64,000 nucleotides of DNA from Pseudomonas coleopterorum (GTDB taxonomy: Bacteria; Pseudomonadota; Gammaproteobacteria; Pseudomonadales; Pseudomonadaceae). The translations under genes were made by a program, and so were the position numbers. Positions 56,514 to 64,000 of this stretch are shown here, piece after piece. The notes under the pieces are model-generated. The model was not told the DNA's origin, did not search any database, and was given only the letters and a program-made list of their open reading frames with translations. The stretch covers positions 1,116,001 to 1,180,000 of the forward strand of contig NZ_FNTZ01000001.1 in the NCBI RefSeq assembly GCF_900105555.1, read 5' to 3'. How positions within the stretch are numbered: the first letter of the stretch is position 1; the number at the start of each line of letters is the position of its first letter.

Positions 56514-57725
56514 TTACTGGCGATAATTCTTCAGGAAGCGGCCGATGCGACCGATGGCCTGCTCCAGATCATCGACTCGCGGCAGCGTCACCACGCGGAA
56601 ATGGTCCGGGTTGGGCCAGTTGAACGCAGTGCCCTGGACCACCAGCAGCTTCTCCGACAGCAGCAGGTCGAGCACGAACTTCTCGTCGTTGTGGATCGGG
56701 CAGACCTTGGGGTCGATGCGTGGGAACGCGTACAGCGCGCCCATGGGTTTGACGCAACTGACACCGGGAATATCGTTGAGCAATTCCCAGGTGCGGTTGC
56801 GCTGTTCCAGCAGGCGACCGTTGGGCAGGACCAAGTCGTTGATGCTCTGGTAGCCGCCCAGCGCGGTCTGAATCGCGTGCTGGCTCGGCACGTTGGCGCA
56901 CAGGCGCATGTTGGCCAGGATGTCGATGCCTTCGATGTAGCTCTGGGCGTTGTGCTTGGGCCCTGAAATGGCAATCCAGCCGGAACGGAAACCGGCCACG
57001 CGGTAGGACTTGGACAGGCCGTTGAAGGTCAGGCAGAGCAGGTCCGGCGCCAGCGACGCGGTGCAGATGTGTACGGCATCGTCATAGAGGATCTTGTCGT
57101 AGATCTCGTCGGAGAACACCACCAGATTGTGCTGGCGGGCGATTTCCAGCATGCCCAGCAGCACTTCTTTGGAGTACACGGCGCCGGTCGGGTTGTTCGG
57201 GTTGATGATCACCATGGCCTTGGTGTTGGGGGTGATCTTGGCCTTGATGTCGTCCAGGTCTGGCCACCAGTTGGCCTGCTCGTCGCACAGGTAGTGCACG
57301 GCGTGACCGCCGGCCAGGCTCACCGAAGCGGTCCACAGCGGATAGTCGGGCGCTGGGATGAGGACCTCGTCACCGTTGTTGAGCAGGGCCTGCAGCGACA
57401 TCACGATCAGCTCCGACACACCGTTGCCCAGGTAGATGTCTTCGATGCCGACGCCTTCCACCTGCTTCTGCTGGTAGTACTGCATGACGGCCTTGCGCGC
57501 GCTGAACAGCCCCTTGGAGTCGCTGTAGCCCTGGGCGGTGGGCAGGTTGCGGATGACATCCTGGAGGATCTCGACCGGCGCCTCGAAACCGAACGGCGCC
57601 GGGTTGCCGATGTTCAGCTTGAGGATGCGGTGGCCTTCCTCTTCCAGGCGCTTGGCGTGCTTGAGCACCGGCCCGCGAATGTCGTAGCAGACGTTGGCGA
57701 GCTTGTTCGATTTGCTGAACTGCAT
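56514..57725 (-). CDS. alaA: Alanine-synthesising aminotransferase (AlaA type)
   Basis: A class I pyridoxal-phosphate aminotransferase that makes alanine from pyruvate and glutamate. The 403-residue protein starts MQFSKSNKLANVCYDIRGPV, typical of AlaA. The cofactor lysine is in GLSKSYRVAGFRSGW near residue 240, and NPNNPTGAVYS near 172 holds the conserved asparagine. An in-frame extension to 57827 has no family match. It is divergent from msrB. Confidence 0.94.
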   Translation of the reverse strand: MQFSKSNKLANVCYDIRGPVLKHAKRLEEEGHRILKLNIGNPAPFGFEAPVEILQDVIRNLPTAQGYSDSKGLFSARKAVMQYYQQKQVEGVGIEDIYLGNGVSELIVMSLQALLNNGDEVLIPAPDYPLWTASVSLAGGHAVHYLCDEQANWWPDLDDIKAKITPNTKAMVIINPNNPTGAVYSKEVLLGMLEIARQHNLVVFSDEIYDKILYDDAVHICTASLAPDLLCLTFNGLSKSYRVAGFRSGWIAISGPKHNAQSYIEGIDILANMRLCANVPSQHAIQTALGGYQSINDLVLPNGRLLEQRNRTWELLNDIPGVSCVKPMGALYAFPRIDPKVCPIHNDEKFVLDLLLSEKLLVVQGTAFNWPNPDHFRVVTLPRVDDLEQAIGRIGRFLKNYRQ

Positions 57726-57889
57726 GGTGAGGTCCCGAAAGATGACAAGGCCCGCGCCGGCCCTGAAGATGAAAAAATTGAATCGCTGAAACGCGGGTGA
57801 CAGACTGCTGTCCAAAGGCGCAATCATACGTGCCGCCCGATCGTTGCAAAAGACACAGATCGGGCTTTTTGAACCGCCGAGGTGTACCG

Positions 57890-58297
57890 ATGGCCAAGCT
57901 CACGCGAACCGAACAAGAATGGAAGGAAATGCTCGAACCCGAGCAGTACAACGTCTGCCGGCTGAGCGCGACCGAGCGGCCGTTCACGGGCAAGTACAAC
58001 GATTTCAAAGGTGACGGAACCTTCATCTGCGTGGGTTGTGATGAGCCCCTGTTCGATTCGCGCACCAAGTTCGATTCCGGCTGCGGCTGGCCAAGCTTCT
58101 ACGCGCCGATCGGCGAGCAGGCGATGGTCGAGATCCGTGACACCAGCCACGGCATGATCCGTACCGAGGTCAAGTGCGCCACGTGCGAGTCGCACCTGGG
58201 CCATGTGTTCCCCGATGGGCCGGCGCCGACTGGCTTGCGCTACTGCATCAATTCGGTGTGCCTGGATTTCCAGCCGCGGGCCGAACAGCCTGCATGA
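57890..58297 (+). CDS. msrB: Peptide methionine-(R)-S-oxide reductase
   Basis: Reduces protein methionine-R-sulfoxide with thioredoxin. The 135-residue protein has zinc ligands C47, C50, C96 and C99 in two CxxC pairs and catalytic C119 in [14 protein letters not shown] is the substrate pocket. ATG 57890 gives the family start. It lies 20 bases upstream of the glutathione-peroxidase-like gene, so the two oxidant-defence genes probably share a transcript. Confidence 0.96.
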   Translation: MAKLTRTEQEWKEMLEPEQYNVCRLSATERPFTGKYNDFKGDGTFICVGCDEPLFDSRTKFDSGCGWPSFYAPIGEQAMVEIRDTSHGMIRTEVKCATCESHLGHVFPDGPAPTGLRYCINSVCLDFQPRAEQPA

Positions 58298-58317
58298 CCT
58301 CTGACAAGAAAGCGACC

Positions 58318-58800
58318 ATGAGCAAAGATCTTCTCTCCATCCCATGCATCACCCTGGACGGCCAGCACAAGACGGTCGGCGATTTCGCCGGCAAGGTGCT
58401 GCTGGTGGTCAATACCGCCAGCCAGTGTGGTTTCACCCCGCAGTACAAGGGGTTGGAGGAACTGTGGCAGACCTATCGCAAGCAGGGGCTGGTGGTGATG
58501 GGCTTCCCCTGCAACCAGTTCGGCAATCAGGAGCCCGGCGATACGCTGGACATCGTGCAGTTCTGCGAGAAGAACTTCGGCGTCACCTTTCCGATGTTCC
58601 GCAAGATCGACGTCAACGGCGAGCTGACCCATCCGTTGTTCGCTCACCTGAAGAAAAGCGCGCCCGGACTGTTCGGTTCGGAAAAGGTGAAATGGAATTT
58701 CACCAAGTTCCTGGTGGCGCCTGACGGCAGCGTCAAACGCTTCGCGCCTTTGACCAAGCCCGCTGACCTGGCGCAGGAGATCGAGCAGGCGCTGGGCTGA
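58318..58800 (+). CDS. gpx: Glutathione-peroxidase-like (thioredoxin-dependent) peroxidase
   Basis: Reduces hydroperoxides. The 160-residue protein has peroxidatic C37 in NTASQCGFTPQY, FPCNQFGNQEPG with the conserved glutamine and asparagine, and WNFTKF. C83 in QFCEKNFGV is at the position of the resolving cysteine of thioredoxin-dependent members, so thioredoxin rather than glutathione is the likely reductant. I chose ATG 58318; an ATG at 58294 overlapping the msrB stop is the alternative. It converges on sagS, with 18 bases between stops. Confidence 0.92.
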   Translation: MSKDLLSIPCITLDGQHKTVGDFAGKVLLVVNTASQCGFTPQYKGLEELWQTYRKQGLVVMGFPCNQFGNQEPGDTLDIVQFCEKNFGVTFPMFRKIDVNGELTHPLFAHLKKSAPGLFGSEKVKWNFTKFLVAPDGSVKRFAPLTKPADLAQEIEQALG

Positions 58801-58818
58801 AGCAGGTTGGGTGCCTGG

Positions 58819-61128
58819 CTATACGGGTACCCATTGGTCGATCAGCATCACCAGCTCTTCACGGCGAAACGGCTTGGCCAGGTAGTCGCTCATGCCTGCG
58901 GCGCGACATCGTTCGCGCTCTTCGGGCATGGCGTTGGCCGTCAGCGCCACGATCGGCAACTGTGGCCAGCGGCCGCTTCGACGTATTTGCCGGCTGGCTT
59001 CGTAGCCATCCATGACCGGCATGTTGCAGTCCATCAGCACCAGGTCGAACTCGCGCTTTTCCAGCTCGCTCAGTGCTTCGCCACCATGGGCGGCCACTGT
59101 GACTTCGCACCCCAGCTTGCTCAGCATGCCCTTGGCCACCAGCTGGTTCACCGGGTTGTCTTCCACCAGAAGAATACGCGCGCGACGCTGCGCGCTACGC
59201 CGATTGGCGAGGTTGTCGAGCGTCGCCGGCTCATCACCCACCAGGCTGCGACGCAATGCCTGATACAGCGCGTTGCGTGCCAGCGGTCGGGCTTGCTGCT
59301 GCAGCGGCATCAGCGCGTTGGCCTGCTCGGTCGGCAGGAAGTTGCCATAGGCGGTCACCAGCAGAATGGGCGCCTGAATGCCTGGGCGCAGACTGAACAG
59401 GCAGTCCAGGTTATCGGTGATCACCAGGTCCGGCGCGATGCCGGAGAGGTCCGCGCCCAGGTCGTAGCGCTGGTAATCGATGCCCCACAGTGGCAGCACG
59501 TCCAGCAACAGCTCCGCCAGACCGCTGCCGGCATGCCCGACCAACACCACCTGGCCACGCAGCAGCGGTGGCACCTGGGCCGGGCTGTGCGCAACCAGCG
59601 GCAGGTCGGCGTAGAACTGACTGCCGAATCCGGCTTCGGAGCTGATGCTCAAGCGGCCCTTCATGGCCTTGCAGAGGTTGTTGGTCAGGGCCAGGCCCAG
59701 GCCGGTGCCGCCGAACTGGCGGGTGATGCCGGCGCCGGCCTGGGTGAAGGGCTGGAAGATCTTGACCTGAGCTTCCTGAGCGATGCCGATGCCGGTGTCG
59801 CTGACTTCGATGCGCACCCCACCTGGCCGGGTATAGAGGCGCACGTCGACCCGGCCGAAGCGGGTGAATTTCAGTGCGTTGGACAGCAGGTTGCTGACGA
59901 TCTGGCGCACTCGAGTCGGATCGCCCAGGACCAGTGCCGGAAAATGCGGGTCGATCAGGCAGGTCAGCTCGACGCTGGGTGCGGCGTTCTGCGACAGCAG
60001 ATTGGCAGTGTCTTCGATCAACGCGCCGAGGTCGAAAGGGATGCGCTCGAGCTCCAGCTGCCCGGCGTCGAACTTGGACAGGTCAAGGATATCGTTGAGC
60101 AACTCCACCAGCACTTTGCCCGAGTCGTGCGCGATGGAGAGTTGCTGCCGCTGTTCGGCATTGAGCGGGCTGTCCAGCGACAGCGCGATCATACCCAGCA
60201 ACCCGTTGAGCGGGGTGCGAATCTCGTGGCTCATGTTGGCCAGAAACGAGGCGCGCGCCTGGGCCATGTCCAAGGCCGTACGGCGCGCTTTCTCCAGCTC
60301 TTCGTTGGACATGCTCAGGCGGGTATTGCTGGCCTTGAGCTCGGTGGTGCGTGCCGAGACGATGTTTTCCAGCTCGCCCAGGTACTCGGTCAGGCGGTTC
60401 TCGGCGCTGCGCCGCTGCTGGATTTCCGTGGCCATGCTGATGAACTGCTGGTTGGCGACCTTCACCAGCACACCAATCTCGTCATGTTCGTGGCCCGGAG
60501 GATAGTCCAGGCGCGCCGGTTTGGGTTGGTGCGGATCGCTATTGCTCAACGCGCGGATGACCCGGTTCAGCGGCTTGGTCAGCATTACGTAGAAAAAGCC
60601 CAGGAGCAGGGCGGTGAGCAGCGCCGTGCGCAGGAAGCCGCTGGCCAGGGTGATTTCGGCACGGCGCAGGAAGCGGTTGCCGATGGCGAAGGTGTCGACG
60701 GTCAACTGCAGCGTGCCGAGGCGGTCGTCGGGCATGTGCGAGAGGAACAGCGGGTCTTCGTACTGGCGTTGGGCATCGAAGAGGATGTCGCTGATGAAGC
60801 GGTAGCTGCTTTCCAGGCGTGGCCGCTGCACGCTGGCCAGGATGTTGCCAGTGTTGTCCGTCAGCCGTGCAGCGGTGATCGACTCCGATTGCAACAGGCC
60901 CAGGGTCAGTTCCTTGGCCAGCTCGGCGTCGATGTTGTAGGCGATGCGCGAGGCGGGGTTGTGGCTGATTTCCAGCAGTGAACGCATTTGCCGATCGATG
61001 GTTTGATCGACGATGGCATAATCGATGCCGATCTGGATAACGCTGAGCAAAGCCCCCAGAATGAAGCCGACCAGTACCGTCAAGCGGGCTTGTTTATAGG
61101 ACAGCCGCTGGGTGAATTTTATATCCAT
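58819..61128 (-). CDS. sagS: Hybrid sensor histidine kinase, SagS-like
   Basis: A 769-residue inner-membrane hybrid kinase. The order is: helix 1 (about 15-37), periplasmic sensor (about 38-165), helix 2 (about 166-186), HAMP, coiled coil, HisKA with H301 in SHEIRTPLNG, and HATPase with NLLSNALKFT, DTGIGI and GGTGLGL. A degenerate receiver (about 520-630) is followed by an intact receiver with D700 in LMDCNMP. It resembles P. aeruginosa SagS, which governs the switch to biofilm and drug tolerance through HptB. ATG 61128 gives MDIKFTQRLSYKQARLT. Position next to the gpx and msrB genes also fits sagS. Confidence 0.9.
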   Translation of the reverse strand: MDIKFTQRLSYKQARLTVLVGFILGALLSVIQIGIDYAIVDQTIDRQMRSLLEISHNPASRIAYNIDAELAKELTLGLLQSESITAARLTDNTGNILASVQRPRLESSYRFISDILFDAQRQYEDPLFLSHMPDDRLGTLQLTVDTFAIGNRFLRRAEITLASGFLRTALLTALLLGFFYVMLTKPLNRVIRALSNSDPHQPKPARLDYPPGHEHDEIGVLVKVANQQFISMATEIQQRRSAENRLTEYLGELENIVSARTTELKASNTRLSMSNEELEKARRTALDMAQARASFLANMSHEIRTPLNGLLGMIALSLDSPLNAEQRQQLSIAHDSGKVLVELLNDILDLSKFDAGQLELERIPFDLGALIEDTANLLSQNAAPSVELTCLIDPHFPALVLGDPTRVRQIVSNLLSNALKFTRFGRVDVRLYTRPGGVRIEVSDTGIGIAQEAQVKIFQPFTQAGAGITRQFGGTGLGLALTNNLCKAMKGRLSISSEAGFGSQFYADLPLVAHSPAQVPPLLRGQVVLVGHAGSGLAELLLDVLPLWGIDYQRYDLGADLSGIAPDLVITDNLDCLFSLRPGIQAPILLVTAYGNFLPTEQANALMPLQQQARPLARNALYQALRRSLVGDEPATLDNLANRRSAQRRARILLVEDNPVNQLVAKGMLSKLGCEVTVAAHGGEALSELEKREFDLVLMDCNMPVMDGYEASRQIRRSGRWPQLPIVALTANAMPEERERCRAAGMSDYLAKPFRREELVMLIDQWVPV

Positions 61129-61253
61129 GGATACTGGGCCAATTTCCATTCCGTGCGCAGGGCCAAAGCATGGACCATGTCTGTGCGCCGCAGTGTGCGA
61201 CGGCATGTCCCCTTGCCGAACCTTTTACACGCAACTTACCTTGAGGAAAAGTC

Positions 61254-62144
61254 GTGGACTCTCGTTTGAATGCCTTTCTTGAGCGCGCCGAATCCGTACT
61301 CGCGCGGCTCGAGCCGCTGCTGCCTGCGCTGCGCCCTGAAATCGACTGGCACCAGTGCCTGGCTGCGCGTTGGCAGCGCGAGGGCCGCAGCGGCTATTTG
61401 CTGCCGCTGGAGGTCAGCCTGGACATGCGCCTGAGCGATCTGATCGGGGTCGATCAACAGCGCCAGCAGCTGGCACGCAACACGCAGCAATTCCTCGACG
61501 GCCATCCGGCCAACCATGCGTTGCTGTGGGGATCGCGCGGCACGGGCAAATCGTCGCTGGTGCGGGCTTTGCTTGCCGAGCACGCCGCCGCGGGCTTGCG
61601 TCTGATCGAGATCGAGCGTGACCACCTGGCCGATCTGCCGCGGGTGGTCGAGCAGTTGCAGCAGCTGCCGCAACGCTTCGTGCTGTTTTGCGATGACCTG
61701 TCGTTCGAGGCGGGCGAGGGCGATTACCGGGTGCTCAAGAGCGTGCTTGACGGTTCGCTGGAGCAGGCGCCGGACAACGTGTTGCTGTACGCCACGTCCA
61801 ACCGCCGCCACCTGGTTCCCGAACATCAGAGCGACAACGAGAACTGGTCCCGGGTCGACGGCGAGTTGCACCCCAGCGAAGCGGTCGAAGACAAGATCGC
61901 CCTGTCGGACCGGTTCGGTCTGTGGCTGTCGTTCTATCCCTTCACCCAGGAGCATTTCCTGCGCGTGGTGGAACACTGGATCGGCGAGCTCGCCCGTGAC
62001 AGCGGCCTGCAATGGTCCCGTGACGAGCAACTGGATATCCTCGCCGTGCGCTGGGCCACTGGCCGCGGCAACCGCAATGGCCGCTGCGCCTACCAATTCG
62101 CCCGCTACTGGGTGGGTCTCAAACTGTTGGAGCAACAACCATGA
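61254..62144 (+). CDS. DUF815-family AAA ATPase
   Basis: A 296-residue cytoplasmic ATPase of the DUF815 family. Walker A is WGSRGTGKSSL near residue 90 and Walker B FCDDLSFE near 145, followed by LLYATSNRRHLVPE (sensor 1) and FGLWLSFYPFTQ. It starts with GTG at 61254 after TGAGGAAAAG. It overlaps the free-methionine sulfoxide reductase gene by 4 bases (ATGA), so the two are co-translated. Its function is unknown. It is divergent from sagS. Confidence 0.92.
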   Translation: MDSRLNAFLERAESVLARLEPLLPALRPEIDWHQCLAARWQREGRSGYLLPLEVSLDMRLSDLIGVDQQRQQLARNTQQFLDGHPANHALLWGSRGTGKSSLVRALLAEHAAAGLRLIEIERDHLADLPRVVEQLQQLPQRFVLFCDDLSFEAGEGDYRVLKSVLDGSLEQAPDNVLLYATSNRRHLVPEHQSDNENWSRVDGELHPSEAVEDKIALSDRFGLWLSFYPFTQEHFLRVVEHWIGELARDSGLQWSRDEQLDILAVRWATGRGNRNGRCAYQFARYWVGLKLLEQQP

Positions 62145-62632
62145 TCGATCTGCACGCTGCAGGCGCGGGGCTGGAAGGCTACCGTATGCTGTGCGCTCAA
62201 CTGGAATCGCTGCTGGCCGACGAGCGTGATTTCGTCGCCAATGCGGCGCAGTTTTCCGCATTTCTGTTCAATCAGGTCGATGACCTGAACTGGGCGGGTT
62301 TCTATCTCAACCGCAATGAGGAACTGGTGCTCGGACCCTTTCAGGGGCAGGTGGCGTGTGTGCGCATTCCGTTTGGTCGTGGCGTGTGCGGTGCGGCTGC
62401 AGCCAGCCGCGAGACCCAGCGGGTCGAGGACGTGCATGCGTTCCCTGGCCACATCGCCTGTGACAGTGCGTCGAACAGCGAACTGGTGATCCCGCTACTC
62501 AAGGACGGCAAGCTGATCGGTGTGCTGGACCTGGACAGCCCACGCCTCGCACGCTTCAGCGAAGCCGACCAGCAGGGTCTGGAACAACTGGCGGCGATCT
62601 TCCTGCAATCGACCGACTGCAGCCGCTACTGA
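62141..62632 (+). CDS. msrC: Free methionine-(R)-sulfoxide reductase (GAF domain)
   Basis: A 163-residue GAF-fold enzyme that reduces free, not protein-bound, methionine-R-sulfoxide. The three cysteines of the family are present: C73 (QVACVRIPF), C83 (RGVCGAA) and C107 (HIACDSAS). It overlaps the DUF815 ATPase gene by 4 bases and converges on the unknown membrane protein, with 13 bases between. Together with msrB about 4 kb away it gives the window both free and protein R-sulfoxide repair. Confidence 0.93.
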   Translation: MIDLHAAGAGLEGYRMLCAQLESLLADERDFVANAAQFSAFLFNQVDDLNWAGFYLNRNEELVLGPFQGQVACVRIPFGRGVCGAAAASRETQRVEDVHAFPGHIACDSASNSELVIPLLKDGKLIGVLDLDSPRLARFSEADQQGLEQLAAIFLQSTDCSRY

Positions 62633-62645
62633 AGCGCGACCGCTT

Positions 62646-63404
62646 TCAGTCGTAGTTGGCTTTCTTCTGGAACGGGTCTTCCTTCTCGTCGGCTTTCAAA
62701 CCGTCGGTGAGTTCGTTGACCTCGTCTCCGGTCGGCTCCATTTCGCTGAGGACCATGGCGTTGGTGCGCTTGAGCATCTTCTGCAGGTATTGCAGTTGCT
62801 CCTGGTAGAGCACGGCGTCGGGTTGACTCTTGAGGTACTGCACGCCGCGCTCGAAAGCCAGGCGGGCGCGACCCGGCAGACCCTCTCCCAGCAGTTGCTG
62901 GCCCAGATTGTTGAAGAACTCGATGTGCAGCAGTACGAGGATGCCGCGGATTTCGTTCGCCCAGTGTTTGGTCTCGACGGGGCTGAGAAAGCCTTCCTGC
63001 CCGGCCCGGGTTACCTGGGCGTGCAGGGCTTCGAGCAGGAAGCGCACTTCCTTGGCTCGGTCTTCGGTCATGATCGGGAGGGGAGGGTTATTGATGGCAA
63101 TGTCATCGCCCTTGGCGATTTCCGCCTGCAAAGCTTCCAGGCGAGCCTTGAGCGGTGCGTCCTGCCTGTCGAGCTGCAGCAGACGCTGGCTGATGTTGAG
63201 TTCCAGTCGCGCGAGCAGTTGCTTGAGGGCAGGGGTCATCAGTTGACCGGGGAACGTCTCGTCGATACGGCCACAGCGGCGCAGGCGGTCGGTGAGCTCG
63301 AGCTTGTCGCGCGCCTTGGCCAGCTTGTTGCTCTCGACCATATTGTTGAGCAGGCCGATGACGATAAGGATGGCGATCCCCGTTACGATGAACAGGGTGA
63401 TCAT
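62646..63404 (-). CDS. Conserved membrane-anchored protein of unknown function
   Basis: A 252-residue protein with one N-terminal membrane helix (MITLFIVTGIAILIVIGLL) and a charged, mostly helical cytoplasmic or periplasmic body with probable coiled coil, ending in a lysine/aspartate-rich tail. I recognise no catalytic motif. ATG 63404 has GGTGA upstream; a GTG at 63416 is an alternative. It lies upstream of a tRNA-Glu/tRNA-Gly pair and on the opposite strand. A similar gene accompanies these tRNAs in other pseudomonads as far as I recall. Confidence 0.78.
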   Translation of the reverse strand: MITLFIVTGIAILIVIGLLNNMVESNKLAKARDKLELTDRLRRCGRIDETFPGQLMTPALKQLLARLELNISQRLLQLDRQDAPLKARLEALQAEIAKGDDIAINNPPLPIMTEDRAKEVRFLLEALHAQVTRAGQEGFLSPVETKHWANEIRGILVLLHIEFFNNLGQQLLGEGLPGRARLAFERGVQYLKSQPDAVLYQEQLQYLQKMLKRTNAMVLSEMEPTGDEVNELTDGLKADEKEDPFQKKANYD

Positions 63405-63634
63405 GAGTGGAGTCACCGGGGAGCTCTCGAGGTGGAATGAAGTTCAAGTGTAGGGCCGCTGTGCTGACACGGGTAGCCTAACCCGCCCCGCCGCAGACAT
63501 GGAGTGCTTATGGAGGGGGTGTGGCAACTATGGCTTTGTGCTACTAACGGTGTCAAAAGCTTATTGGTCCTTCTGAGCATTGCCGCTTGGCAGTGGCCTG
63601 CCACAGGGCCGGTAAAGCGCAGTGAAGTCATTGA

Positions 63635-63687
63635 TTTAAATAAATTTATAACAGGGGGTTGACGACCCTCGAAAGCATCCATAGAAT
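63635..63687 (+). promoter_or_regulatory. Strong tRNA promoter with UP-like element
   Basis: -35 TTGACG (63659-63664) and -10 TAGAAT (63682-63687) with the ideal 17-base spacer, a GC-rich discriminator (GCGCGCC) and an A/T-rich stretch at 63635-63650 that fits an UP element. It precedes tRNA-Glu and tRNA-Gly. The GC-rich discriminator suggests stringent control. Confidence 0.88.
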
Positions 63688-63748
63688 GCGCGCCACTTGC
63701 AGCGTAAAGCATACAGCGAAGCGCGGCAGGGAGTGAATGTTGTAGCGT

Positions 63749-63824
63749 GTCCCCTTCGTCTAGTGGCCTAGGACACCGCCCTTTCACGGCGGTAACAGGG
63801 GTTCGAGTCCCCTAGGGGACGCCA
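63749..63824 (+). tRNA. tRNA-Glu (anticodon UUC)
   Basis: A 76-base tRNA starting GTCCCCTTCGTCTAG, with anticodon TTC in CTTTCAC, T-loop GGTTCGAGTCC, a paired acceptor stem GTCCCCT/AGGGGAC and encoded CCA. It is the first of a tRNA cluster. Confidence 0.98.
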
Positions 63825-63826
63825 TT

Positions 63827-63902
<76 letters not shown>

Positions 63903-64000
63903 GTTTAAGCAGTGTGGCTCTCGGGCGGCACTGAGTGAAACCAGTATCCAGTCTTCGGACATGGGTCTGGGCGCCGGAATACACACCATGTGTTTCGGTC

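Noticed and set aside
58807..60981. 724-codon open frame on the plus strand opposite sagS
   Set aside because: Shadow frame; the kinase on the other strand has all its motifs.

Overview
The window is chromosomal DNA of a Pseudomonas, probably from the fluorescens/syringae/putida side of the genus. The basis is GC-rich coding sequence, the gene families (SadC-like and SagS-like signalling proteins, an OprD porin beside proS, PcpS-type phosphopantetheinyl transferase, a Pseudomonas-type tol-pal cluster) and short REP palindromes of the TGTGGGAGCGGGC...CCCGCGAA kind. Genes are densely packed on both strands. I see no prophage, insertion sequence, integron, CRISPR array or rRNA operon. The window is essentially core genome, and its oddities lie in local gene loss and fusion, gene junctions and non-coding elements.

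Layout: (1) 0-9 kb: membrane diguanylate cyclase and overlapping ferredoxin reductase, pyruvate kinase, a lipoprotein, a PilZ protein, then a DUF4350 protein fused to the C-terminal half of a DUF58 protein, pcpS, sprT and ttcA. (2) 9-19.5 kb: MscS-type channel, M18 aminopeptidase, rluA, minCDE, lipid A acyltransferase, MlaA-like protein, an alpha/beta hydrolase and a DUF2062 protein. (3) 19.5-26.6 kb: comEC, exbB/exbD-like genes, lpxK, a Trm112-like protein, kdsB, murB and a MobA/MocA-like transferase, mostly envelope biogenesis. (4) 26.6-33 kb: initiator tRNA, dinB, a lipoprotein, proS, oprD and a gene-free stretch of about 0.9 kb. (5) 33-48.6 kb: HIT protein, slyX, membrane cold-shock-domain protein, Dps, RHH protein, FmdB-like protein, aspS, yebC, ruvCAB, ybgC-tolQRAB-pal-cpoB, queE, queC and tRNA-Lys. 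(6) 48.6-64 kb: nadA, opgC-like gene, lhr, htpX, alaA, msrB, gpx, sagS, a DUF815 ATPase, free-methionine sulfoxide reductase, an unknown membrane-anchored protein, tRNA-Glu and tRNA-Gly.

Themes: envelope assembly (Tol-Pal, lpxK/kdsB/murB, MlaA, HtrB, OprD), genome maintenance (ruvCAB, dinB, lhr, comEC), tRNA supply and modification (ttcA, queE/queC, proS, aspS, three tRNA loci), methionine and peroxide repair (msrB, gpx, free-Met-R-SO reductase) and biofilm signalling (SadC-like cyclase, PilZ protein, SagS-like kinase).

The most unusual item is the DUF4350::DUF58 open frame at 4940-6799. It looks like what is left of a larger MoxR/DUF58/DUF4129 cluster after internal deletion, and it is translationally coupled to pcpS through a TTGA junction. 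Also notable are the direct kdsB-murB ATGA junction, with no phosphotyrosine phosphatase gene between them, and a REP hairpin that supplies the stop codon of lhr.
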